From positions 43,242,681 through 43,306,680 of the forward strand of contig NC_063450.1 of NCBI RefSeq assembly GCF_020379485.1: a stretch of DNA of 64,000 bases. The letters are read 5' to 3'. Both the position numbers and the translations under genes were made by a program. The notes under the pieces were generated by a model. It saw only the letters and a list, made by a program, of their open reading frames with translations. It ran no database searches and was not told where the DNA came from. Of this stretch, positions 36,464-47,388 are shown piece by piece (position 1 is the first letter of the stretch; every line of letters begins with the position of its first letter). The stretch is from Brassica napus. Lineage: Eukaryota > Streptophyta > Magnoliopsida > Brassicales > Brassicaceae.

Positions 36464-37513
36464 ATGTCGAAAAATCTCAAACAGAGACTATGCAGCCCTT
36501 AATCTCTCCGGAGATAACAACTTGCAATGGGCGCTAGATACAAAGATCAGTCTAAGGTCAAAGGGACTTGGTGATACTATCATCAAGGACAACAATGAGA
36601 CCAATAAGAATCGGTACAGGGCTATAAGTATTATACGCCATCACCTCACTGACGGTCTAAAAGATCAGTACATCACGATGGAAAATCCACTAGAACTTTG
36701 GGATGCTTTACAGCATAGATATGATCACCAGAAAACGGTGTTACTTCCAAAGGCTAGAAACGACTGGAAGAATCTTAGATTTTTGGATTATAAGTCAGTG
36801 GATGAGTACAATTCAGTCTTATTTAAGACGGTCTCGATGCTGAGACTTTGTGGTGAAGTAGTAACCGAAGAAGAGTTACTTGAAAAGACTTACTCTACAT
36901 TCCATTCATCAAATGTGATACTGCAACAGCAGTACATAATGAAAGGCTTCGCCACATATACTGATCTGATCTCGTGCATGCTTCTGGCCGAGGCAAACAA
37001 TGAGCTCCTGATGAAGAACAGTGAAGCTAGACCTGTTGGAACAACACCATTACCGGAAGCTAATGAGGTTGAAAAGAAAGAACCCAACGAGTGCAATTAC
37101 GTCCAAAACAATAAGAGATCACACGACAATGGCCGTGGTGGTTACAAGGGGTGTGGCAGTGACAATTACTCGAATAGCCGAGACAACTACTCGACCGGTC
37201 GGAAAGGAAACCACAATAACCGTGGTCGTGGTTCCAATTATGGTCGTGGTCGAGGTAGTTATGGCCGTGGTCGAGGCGGCATATCCAAACCGTCTTACTC
37301 GACCAAATCCATTTGTCACAGATGTGGAATGGGAAACCATTGGGCCAAGAACTGAAGAACCCCTAAGCACTTATGTGAGCTCTACCAAGAAAGTCTGAAG
37401 AACAAGAACCCGGAGGCTCACATGGTTCACGATTCCGGATATGAGGCCGATAATGATTCCGACATTGCTAAAGATGACCAGATGGACTTTGAGACTTTTG
37501 ATTGTCTCTAGGA
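36464..37513 (+). pseudogene. Retrotransposon gag (UBN2 type) with frameshift and lost knuckle cysteine
   Basis: The likely start ATG at 36464-36466 is followed within a few codons by a one-base frameshift in an A run. The main frame is open from 36522 to 37355 (277 residues). It shows a UBN2-type gag domain (PLELWDALQHRYDHQK, DYKSVDEYNSVLFK), an RGRG-rich basic region, and a zinc knuckle CHRCGMGNHWAKN whose last cysteine codon is a TGA at 37353-37355. Past this stop the same frame continues with gag-like residues (LCELYQESLKNKN) to a stop near 37511. Both breaks look like single events. Confidence 0.8.
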
Positions 37514-37519
37514 CTAAAT

Positions 37520-40500
37520 TTCGATACGACTTGTCTTATTGCTTTATGATTTGCTTTGATGTTTCACGATTATATATATATATATATATAATAAGAATTG
37601 ATTTTGAATTCATTATCTTGCATGATCTTACTTGAACATATAAATGATTTTAAAGAGTTGCCTAAAAGGCATAATATCCAAGTAAGAAATCATGAAAGAA
37701 GTATAGTAAGCCTAGTAAAGAAACTATGGCTAAAGGCATTACACACACCCAATAAAATGTGACCCATTGAGTTATGATAATATGGTTTCTAAATAGAAAC
37801 AATGGGCAAAGAGAATGAAACAAGTTCCTTCGGATTCAAAGAAAGAAAAATAAACGCCTAAGACCTTATAAGAAAGTGGTCGAGACTATACCTAATGATC
37901 TCTACTGATTTAAACTATGTTATAGATCAGTATAATGAGAGGCAAGAGCCGTGGTAACCATATTGAGATAACACCACGAAATTTTACACTATATGGCATG
38001 ATAGGATTAGCCATCCTAAAGTCTAAACTTGATGCAAAGATTGAAAAGGCACAGAGTTATCCCGTAAAAGATCTCACGTTGTGAAACATGTACACAAAGG
38101 GAAACTCATTAGGCTTAATTGTCCCAAGCACATAAACCCATGATAAATACTACAAGTTCGTGTACCACTATGGTCTAAGACCATGTTATATGGCTCAGCC
38201 ATTACTCGGCTATAAAGGACCATTCCTCGGCCGTAGAGGCCATGATACAAATGGCCAAACCAAAGAGGCCATTACCCGGCTGAAGAGACCATGAGAATAA
38301 ACGGCTCAGCCGTGACTTGTCGTGACTTGGCCGCATAGGGCAGGCTTGGCCGCACACGATCCATTACCTATAAAGATTCGGCCAAGTAAGCCATTACCTA
38401 TAAAAGGTTCGGCCATGTAAGCCATTATCTATAAGACTAAGATTCTAAAGTCTATAAGCTTGGAGACATTATGTTTTACATATATAGAATGATAATATGA
38501 TCATATGCATCAGGCCATATAAGTGAGCATAGATATTCCCATCTCAGATTGAATACGGGTCATAAAACCAGACATACACCATCTTAAGAGATTTTGAATA
38601 AACCACCACATACATACATGTGCCGTCTAAGATGGAACCTCAGAAGAGGATTGAGAATATATAAGAATAAGATCTTCTCCACGAATTCAAAGGACCGTGA
38701 GCCAAAACATGGGTGATTAAAATAGTGGCCAGGTACGGATTGCATGAAACAAATGAATCCAAATATTAAAGGAGAAAGATTATAAGCTGGATAAAGAATG
38801 TTAAAATTACGAATGGTTTTAACCATCATTGTCTTGGCAAAGATCCTCGGACTAGAGATTATAATTTAAGACGTCCAAAGAAAGGTTATATAAAGCTAGC
38901 TAATTGAGAAGCTAATCGAAATGCCAAACACTGACCCGAGAAATGACTAACCAGCTTAGCACCAAATGAATGTCCTAGAAGAGACATAATCAAGTTGCTA
39001 TAGAGTCTATACAAGATAGACCAAGCATTCCATAAGATAAAGGAATCTCGAATAGAAAAGAATGGTGCATAGAATACAGATCCGAGATTATAAGAGAAAC
39101 CATACCAGACATTGAGAAAAGGCTGCGCAGCTACACATCTAAGGTACCAAACCATGTAGTCTTGGGACGCCAAGCTACTAGGTAACAAAGGTCCTGGATA
39201 ATAAGATCTCAAATCTATAGATCATGTCTGAAACATAATGGAACCACATGAAAGTGTCGACACACACACACATTTGTATAAAGATACATAAAGTTATAGC
39301 ACTTGAACATACAGAAATGAACAAGGATCATGAACCCACGAAAGAGTACTCATACAATCATAAAGAATAAAGATTAGATTGAAAGATAAACGTGGAGGTT
39401 CAAAGTATCTAAAGGAGAGATGGACGTATTGGCCATATACATATACAGAAACACCATCTGATAAACCAGTAAAATAGATGGATCTTGTGAGGTAAAGAAA
39501 CCGTGAGAAAAGACACATGATCACGAGGTCTAGAGTGTTCATATTTCCTAATAACAGCATTCGATTATAGCTTGTTACACAAGGTACTCACAGAGATCAA
39601 AGGAACAAATTATAAGGAGATAAACTCCTATGTGGTGGATGCTGCTACAGATTTTCGAAATTGACAATGGTCTGGTCATAAGAAAGAAATTAGATACAAA
39701 TGATGCATATGGATCACTGGATAAGATGAAAGAACAACTTCGTTCCTAAGCTGATTCATGGACTGAAACATAAAGCAGCTGCATATAGTATGTAAAAGAA
39801 ATTGATCATTGATCTTGGAGTTGTATAAAAGACAATCCAATACAGTCTATATATTTGAAATTCCTTGTGATTATACTTAACCTTAAAGAGGTTAGTAGGC
39901 ATAGAATAAATCTATGTGGGTGTCCGACCAAAAGCGTCCGGCCCCGGCCCTTCAAACTAAAGATGTCCGACTCTGTCCATCTAAGGGCGTCCGGCTCTTC
40001 AGCAAAGAACGTCTAGCTCTTCTACTAGACGCGTCCGGCTTTTAAGACTAAAAGACGTCTGGTCCTTTTTCTTGATCACGGGCTAGTTGAGACAAAAGAT
40101 CAACCGAATACAAATGTATTGTAATCCATAAGCTTGTGAGAGCCGAGATCTATGACCTAATAATATATATATATTTCAGTGTGTGATATAATCCACAGCA
40201 ACAGAGGTCTTGAGATACTATCAAGAGATGGATAAAGGACTACGATGTCCGAGATAGATATGGTAAAGAAATCGATGACCACATCCATGAGAGTGTTCGG
40301 CCGCAGAGCCATAATAAGAGATTATAAACTCACAGCAAAGATCATTGATCTTGAACACTCATGAGACAAGTAGTGGACATGTATAGACGAGGTATATGAC
40401 CCAGACATGGATCGGCCAGATCGAGACATAGGTTCATGATAACCATGTCTAGTACATTGTCCATAAGTACTTGGTTTATCCGACCATAGTAAAGAGTTAA

Positions 40501-40740
40501 GAGTAGACGATCACGTCTAGACTATGGACATATGCAAACACGATTTGCAAAGACCCAATAGTGATCTCCGAGGACAATGTGATTCACATTTCTTAGCACA
40601 TATGCTTTACCGGGACACTCGATGTCAAAGGACATGAGAAACGACCTATGAAGTCGAAGTGGTCTAATTATGGTTCAGTAATGAAACTGGCCGATTACTC
40701 TCATCCTATACATACAGGAAATATCACACACCAAGATGCG
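37520..40740 (+). other. Non-coding interior of the gag-only element
   Basis: About 3.2 kb of GC-moderate DNA with no credible ORF. It contains repeated GGCC-centred motifs (GGCCATTACCCGGCTGAAGA-like, 38190-38430) and a run of CGTCCGGCTCTT variants (39915-40065). ORFs on the minus strand (38886-39212, 39294-39560) have no family features. It could be decayed pol or genuine filler of a non-autonomous element. Confidence 0.5.
39915..40065. repeat. Interspersed CGTCCGGCTC repeats inside the element
   Basis: GTCCG(A/G)C or its variants occur at least seven times in 150 bp, separated by 15-25 bases (GCGTCCGGCCC, ATGTCCGACTC, GCGTCCGGCTCTT, ACGTCTAGCTCTT, GCGTCCGGCTTTT, ACGTCTGGTCC). They lie in the non-coding interior of the gag-only retrotransposon. 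Confidence 0.7.
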
Positions 40741-40905
40741 TAGAATGTAGAACCTACAGTGAGGTTCACATCAGGGGGAGTAGTGCGTGTTGTACTCTTT
40801 TTCCTTCATCATGGTTTTGTCCCACTGGGTTTTTCTGATAAGGTTTTAATGAGGCAACATGAAGCGTACTACAAATCCTGTATGGTTATGGCATCCAAGG
40901 GGGAG

Positions 40906-41246
40906 TGTTATAAATCATGGAGTGGATTGTCATTAACCAGGCCCGGCCCAAGACCGGCCCAATACCTAGAAGATGGAGAGATGGCCGAAGCCCTAGAGAG
41001 AGGAGAGAGAGAGCCGACTTCAGGAGAGAGAGAGGCGGCCACAAAGCTTGGAGAAAAGGAAACCCTTTACTTTTCCTAGTAGATGTAATCTTTCCATTAT
41101 TATGTATTAGTAGTTTTCCAAATCCTAGTGAGTTTAGGTTTTGGATATTTTCCATTTATCTTCATCTTGTAATCCTTATATAAAGGAACCACTTGATCAT
41201 TAATAAAACACAGAAATATTCAGTCTCAAACTTTCTATTTACAACA
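40906..41246 (+). repeat. 3' LTR of the gag-only element
   Basis: 341 bp, starting TGTTATAAATCATGG and ending TTTACAACA. Preceded by the purine tract GGGGGAG. Confidence 0.9.
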
Positions 41247-41251
41247 ATTAC

Positions 41252-43468
41252 GTATTGGCATAATGGAAAATATTACATAGTGTTTTAAAGCTTATGTTAT
41301 TCATCTTCTTCTCTATATCTTGCCAAAGCGATACTTTTGCGAAAACAGACGCAAGAGAAATATTACATAGTTCATACTCTAGCAATGTGAATCCAACAAT
41401 TCTACGTAGATGTTTCCATGTAATCATTATTACAAGTGATTGATGAGTAATAAACATTTCATGTTGAAAAATGTAGCTATAGATACGGATGCATGTGTGA
41501 AAATCAGATGGATACAGACAAAGATTCTATAGTGGAAGTAAGTGTCGAAATGAGGTGCAAAAGAGTGGTCCTAATTAACTAAAAGGTCTCAGAAGATACT
41601 AATGCCTTCCCAGTGAAATGCAAGCGAATTAAGATTAAAAAAGTGATGTCTCTTCACTTTAGGGTCCCCTCTTCTCTCTCTTTTTTCCCTTTAATAGGCC
41701 AATCGAAGAAGATGGATCGTGATCGTGCATGCTCATTATTGGATACTTGTTCCTCTCTTTAGTTTTTCTTTCTTTGCTTACATTGCAAGATAAAGGGTAT
41801 GTGCTTCCATTATAATATTTATACAATTAGTATAGGAGTTTTGTTCATCCTACTCGATAAAGCATTTATTGTAAACACCAATTTCTATCACCCGTTCTTC
41901 CATTTCTAATTCTATATTGAATAACCCAAAAGTAAACGTTTGCAAAGATAGATGATTAGATGTTAATATGTTATCAAATTCATTTATGCAGCTGGCTCCC
42001 AATTTAGCCAAATTAATTCCTTTAATTTTTCTGATAACGGATGTTCCATTTTATTCATCGTTTATATGATTTTTTAATTGTTGTTAGTCTTTGTCGTTAG
42101 CCGTGTATATAAACTAGACTAAGACTATTGATTTTTTGTTTTTGTTATTTTATGAGAAGAGAATGTGCCCTCTGTTCAAACCTGTATTTCCGTAATTCAT
42201 TGTCTCACATTTTATTTGGCATTGGAAAATTAAACTACACATATTCTCGTATGCGTTAGTTAGTGATAGTTGACCAGTGACCACCTTCTTTATCATTGCG
42301 TAGTTACTAGTTACAACGTTACTAAGGTGGGTGTCAATTTATATTTGTCAACGATAGTATGGTTACGTAACTTGCTTTCGCTAGATACATTATATTATAC
42401 TACTATATTATGTAAGATGTATATATATATACAACCCGTTAAAACTACCAGTTATATCAATTGTTTCTCGTTTCTTTAATTTGTCTGTTGATTTATTTAG
42501 TAATGAATTAATAATGATTAACCGTCAACCGTGAAACAATCAGTGTTATTACCAAGTCTTATAGTTAAATTTGGAGCATATCAGAAGTTGTGGGCCTAAT
42601 GGTCGGTGAAAGTAGGACAGTTTGATAACACTCACTCACTCTCCCCCATTTTCTCACAAATGATCAAATATTTTATCTTTATGCTTTTTCAGTTTTCAAT
42701 CTTTCTTTTACTAGTAAGAAAGCAAATCATATCTCTCGACATGTGTGTGTGTATACTTGATCAAGATTCTTTTTATCTTGGGTGTAAGTGTAAGTTCTGA
42801 TTATACAAAACGTTACAGAAGAATTCACATAGTTAGGGTTATCCCTATATGCAAATTACTTGGAGGTATACACTGTAACGTCTAGGTAGTATTGGGTTTA
42901 CTCAACGATTGATGTCGGACCTTTTGGGTAAAGCAGGCCCATCGTTTCTGCTACTCGGGTTATTCGGAATTTTAAAGTTTGTGCAATTCTAAATTCTGGT
43001 AGACGTTTCAGGGTTTGCAGGTAGGCCCATCATTGTTAAACAGGCTTCCCGTAGCTCGTCCTATTAAAACAATCGCACGGTAATATGTTCATGTTTTTTA
43101 TTAACTGTATCCGGAACCTAAGAAAAAACTCAGACTAATTTCTATAAAAAAAATACAGTTCACAGATTAATATTTTCTCTGAATATTCAAATAGTTCGTA
43201 AACAATACGCATTTATCCACATGACTACGTGATGAAATGTAGTAGAATGCATTTGAATCAATGTTATTTAGATTACTCGTCTGCCAGTAAACCATCATGA
43301 TATGGTTATGTTTACGTTTTATTTATTTTGTTGTTAATTTATAAGTTTGTGTTGCCTTTTTTTTACTATTAAGACAGATATTCCATTAATATAGCAATCA
43401 ATAATTCTTATTACACGCAAGTAAAGTTTATCGACTCTTCTTATCACCATAAAATGTGACAAATTCAG
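41252..43468. other. Intergenic DNA
   Basis: No gene supported. AT-rich with scattered CT tracts. Short ORFs show no family features. Confidence 0.4.
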
Positions 43469-43732
43469 TTAAAAACATATACTGTCGGAAAGTACTAGAT
43501 ACTGCACGAACGAGGTGAAGACGAGATCGGCCACTCCACCATGGCGGTATACGCGGCGAAGTAATATGTTACGGTCAACCATATAAGGGTTATTGATTAT
43601 GTAGAATCCTTGACGGCGTGGCAGTTTCACAACGGCGTTGATGACGTCGAACAGGTGCTGGTGATCAAAGATGATATCCAGCTCATCCACGGTGAGCCAA
43701 TAGGCTCCAGTTCTCGCCGATTCGGCGTTCAC
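43469..43732 (-). other. Unrecognised coding-like fragment, 87 codons
   Basis: An open frame of 87 residues with clearly higher GC than its surroundings and a non-repetitive composition (WLTVDELDIIFDHQHLFDVI, PRRQGFYIINNPYMVDRN). It reads like a piece of a soluble protein, and the GC-rich tract covers just this frame. I do not recognise the family. It has no partner exon that I can identify. Most likely it is a gene fragment carried by a transposon or left over from a lost gene. Confidence 0.3.
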
Positions 43733-43959
43733 GTATTGTTGTTTTCAGGTTAAGTGGCTGGGAAAGTCGGCGCCATAATTATGATCGTTACTGTTTTGTT
43801 TTTCAATCCGATGGATTTTCGAATTGATGGATTGGGCTAGGCTGCGATCCATAAGTGAATATTTTTTAAGAAAGAACAAAAACAAAAACGAAAAGAAAAA
43901 GCCATGGATCTTAAAAACTCAAGAAAATCTTGAAATTTTAGATCCATGTATATTTTTTA

Positions 43960-44165
43960 TCTGACCGACTGAAAACCCGACGATTTGAAAATACTTGAAA
44001 CTCAATTCTTGAAATAAAGGCTTGAATTTTTTAATCTTTAACGGATTGAAAACTCAAAACTGACGATTTGAAAATACTTGAAATTAAAACTCAATTCTTG
44101 AAAACTCGAGAAAAACTGGATCTCTAGTCTAATTGAAAACTCAAAACTGACTATTTGAAAATAAC
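43960..44165. repeat. Three diverged tandem copies of about 80 bp
   Basis: Units built on GACGATTTGAAAATACTTGA followed by ACTCAATTCTTGAAA start near 43968, 44043 and 44131. The third is shorter and more diverged. Non-coding. Confidence 0.75.
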
Positions 44166-44204
44166 TAAGAACTCAAACAGAAAGGGTAGAATGAAGAATC
44201 AGAA

Positions 44205-46726
44205 TCTATAATATAACGAGGCAGTTGCATCGTTCCTGAGCCGCCACGTCAGCAAGTAAGTGGGTTCCACTTTTAAAAAATGTGAAAAAGTGTCAAGCAT
44301 GTGACTCAAACCCAGGTTATTAAGTTATAAACACCAACATTTATACCACTAAACTGAAAAATACTTTGTAAAAAATATTTTGTACATTGATGGCCGAAAC
44401 TAATATATATTTATGAAGGTCGGAGACCTTTGCTTCTTCGGTTTTCTTTGTGGGATCCACACTTATTTTTTTATCTAATGATTTAATAAATACTTTATAA
44501 CTCACGTTTTGAAATGAGTTTCGTTAAAAAAAATGCCCAATAGACCTCTTTGGTCTGTAAGCGATCTCTTCAATGGAAGTTTAGCGCTTTTAATTTTTAA
44601 TCATCGGTTCATGACTCATATAAGAAACACATATTGGCTCTTTGAGTTCTATGAATCAGTTTATCTTCTTTAGTCTCTACATCTCCCCATCTTTAATAAA
44701 TTCATCATCGGTTCTTTTATTTTGCATGATAAATCATGATTGTGTGGTTTTAATTTTCTTTGGTCATCCTTAGCTTACACCCTTTGATCAAACCAAGAAG
44801 ATGAAGAAGACATTAGTCGTTCAGGATGCCATCGAGGACTCAGCTGAGTCACACGGGAGGCATACTATCTGTGGCCTGATTGTTCAAGAAGAGTTTATGT
44901 GCTGTGAAACATATTTGTTTCTTTTCATCAGTTGCTTTGTTTAATTTTTTTTCCTGCAAATAATGATGGCTTTGATAGTTCATTTACGGGAGCCAAGAAG
45001 TAAAAGAAGAAAAAGCCAGTGAGTGTTTGACATTTTCTGTCTTCCTGAGTTTTTTTTCTTTTCCATTTATTAAACTTGGATTTTGAAGATTATGTGCCTC
45101 ACATTCTTTTTATTTTGATGGTTGTTAGGTTGAATGAAGATCATTGAATAAAGAAAATGTTGATGCTCCATAAGATTTGGAGGGTACTTTATATTTCTTT
45201 CTCTGATAATTCTAGCGACATAAATTTGAACCTTACAGAGGGTATATTGCAGAGCATCCTAATGACGAGGAAGAGGTGGAGGGAATTGATCTGCACCAGC
45301 AACGTTACCTGTGGGAGGGAAGTGACATGGATTACTTATACGACGAGGTAAGCATATCATTAGATGGTTTGCGGTCCATCTTTGAGAGCCGTCGATTGTA
45401 AGTGTCTATCGTTTTGAAGTTGCACGGCACTAAGATGTAAAGAATTGCTAATCACGATTACCTTACTAGCAGAGTTCTTTTGCACAGCTATTGTCAATGG
45501 AAATAACACTTGAAATTGATGGTACTATATTTCATGTTCCAAATGCTAACGCAAACTCCAATGTTGATTCTCAGCTTTAACATGCCAAAATCACAATGCA
45601 GTGGCTGTTGTAAGGTAATTCAGTAGGCACAAATGTTCAGTTGAAAAAAATTCTAAATTGTATTTATGCATCAAATTTATCATTCGTAACATAATAATAT
45701 GCTTTTTATGTGCTAGGAACCGTTTGTAAATAAATGTTTCGGATGTATATGACTGCTGAGTTTGTTGCTTTTGACAGTGAAATCACTAAGCTTGCAATGT
45801 GTCAGGACAACAAAAACATCTCAACTGATGGTTAGCTTTACAATTTCGTTGGTTTCTTTTTCCTATTATGTTGGATGGATTATTTTAGCTAACAAATATC
45901 GCAACTGAGCGCTGGCAATAACTCTAATAGATTTATATATACATTTAGAATTGGAAGTTTGGTGAGAACATGAACAAGTACTTCTGTCACGCTATTGGAC
46001 AGTTATACGCCATTTCAAAAGAATTGATTTCTTATATTTCCCATAATCAGTAAGATTTTAACAGTTTGTCTACTTTGCATTCATACCTCATTCTCCATCT
46101 AACTTTTTGGTGCTAATATATAATGATCAAGTCATTTTCTGCACAAATAGGCAAGCGGGGATGTTACGTTGGGTGCTTGATTTATTGGGTTTGGCTATAC
46201 AAATTCTGTTGTGACTCTAAAACTTTTACCTCATTTAACATTGATTCTGGTTTTTGGGAGAATTGCAGATTGTGAATGAAAGACACAAGCAGGGAACATA
46301 TGTGTAGCTGTGTTCTACTCGATATGTAGTGGTATCTGCAGATCCGCTGATCCCATTGTGGAGGTTAACATGCAATGTGTTGACCTGAAAATCATTATTT
46401 GGAAGCTACATTTCGAGGCCTTTCCTCAACATATAAATATACCATAGACAGCGTTTGATATTTATAATACTCAGTGATCATGGAGTATGCAGAAAATAGT
46501 CATTTTGCATGTTCTATATGGAACCAAGAGATATATCATTTGTATGATGATTGTATTATGATAGCTACTAACATAGGAGATGACTACAGAAAGAGAAATG
46601 AGTGTGAATCTCTTATATGGGTAGCTTTGTAAGCACATTTGGGTTTGGTAACAGCTGTGACAAGCAATTATGTTTATAGTAAAGGAAATCCGTCGCAGCG
46701 TCAATAACAAATGCACCTGTTTTTTG
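44205..46726 (+). mobile_element. Helitron-like tract carrying gene fragments
   Basis: It starts with TCTATAATATAACGAGG, similar to the TC-type 5' ends of Brassicaceae Helitrons, followed by the CCACGTCAGCA and GTGGGTTCCAC type of sequence I associate with them. Inside are eIF2-beta exon relics with intervening sequence (44777-45347) and further unassigned DNA. I could not find a convincing CTRR end with hairpin, so the right limit is only where copy C of the CCGAAC repeat begins. No Rep/helicase coding is seen, so it would be non-autonomous. Confidence 0.4.
44777..45347 (+). pseudogene. eIF2-beta pseudogene fragment (N-terminal exons)
   Basis: Pieces in the right order match the N-terminal half of plant eIF2-beta, the GTPase-accessory subunit of initiation factor 2. 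They are TPFDQTKKMKKTLVVQDAIE at 44777; then DGFDSSFTGAKK plus a lysine run broken by TAA (44960-45018, followed by a GTGAGT donor); then ISFSDNSSDINLNLTE near 45180-45235; then RYLWEGSDMDYLYDE ending at 45347 before a GTAAGC donor. Family knowledge: eIF2-beta has lysine blocks and a WEGSDRDYxYDELL motif. The C-terminal zinc-finger half is absent. A stop in the lysine block and a frame change between the last two pieces show it is dead. The intron-like gaps mean it came from genomic DNA, not mRNA. Confidence 0.7.
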
Positions 46727-47388
46727 TAGGCCTAGGCATTTTGGGTATCGGTTCGGTTCAGTTCGGGTATTTTGGGTTTCGGGTAGTTCGGATAGGCGCT
46801 AGAGGATCCATTTAGTACTTGACTTATTTTCGGTTCGGTTCGGCTCGGATAGTTTCGGGTTCGGTTTGGATAGTAAATGTATGAACCGGAAAATATCCGG
46901 AAAAAGTTTGGTTCTCATTTGGATCCGGTTCGGGTTCGGATAGTTCGAGTAGTTCGGATAATTTGGATAAAATATTGGTTATTTAAGGTAAAATATCAAA
47001 TAATTAGGATGATTTAGATAAAAAAATTTGGATATTTCAGATTACTTTGGATATTTCGGATAAAACTATCCGGATAGTTTCAGATACTTTCGGGTAGTTT
47101 GGATACTTTATAATAATTTAGTTATCCTCAACTATTTTCAAATACTTTTAATAGAATTTTAAATTAAAAATATATATTTAGTGATGTTATATGTATATAT
47201 AATTAATATTTTTATATATTAAGGTACCCGTTCGGTTCTCGGTTCGGTTCCGGTTCGGTTCGGTTATTTCGGATATAAAAATATAGGAACCGTTCGGTAT
47301 TTGAGGGTATTGGTACGGTTCCGGTTTCGGGTATTTCGGTTCGGTTCCGGTTTGGTTCTTCGGTTCCGGTTATTTTGCCCAGACCTAG
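46727..47388. repeat. CCGAAC-rich repeat family, copy C
   Basis: It starts AGGCCTAGGCATTTTGGG and ends TTTTGCCCAGACCTAG. The reverse complement of the end resembles the start. Dense GGTTCGGTTCGG/GGGTATTTCGG variants sit at both ends (46745-46960 and 47225-47375) around an AT-rich core. Same architecture as 3271-4052 and 26239-27163. Confidence 0.65.

Larger units (their letters stand above)
34789..41246 (+). mobile_element. Gag-only LTR retrotransposon (TR-GAG-like, Copia type)
   Basis: A 6.46-kb plus-strand element flanked by a perfect 5-bp duplication ATTAC (34784-34788 and 41247-41251). The LTRs are 352 bp (34789-35140) and 341 bp (40906-41246). The 11-bp difference is an extra CCCAAGACCGG-like unit in the left copy. 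The left LTR begins TA instead of TG. CGTTATCAGCACGA follows the 5' LTR, a primer-binding type I associate with many plant Copia elements. The 3' end has the purine tract CAAGGGGGAG. Only gag is present. From 37520 to 40740 there is no recognisable protease, integrase, RT or RNase H. Confidence 0.88.

Noticed and set aside
37119..37370. 83-residue Thr/Val-rich minus-strand ORF
   Set aside because: Antisense of the RGRG-rich region of the retrotransposon gag.
38886..39560. Minus-strand ORFs of 108 and 88 residues
   Set aside because: They lie in the non-coding interior of the gag-only element, show no family features and have no splice context.
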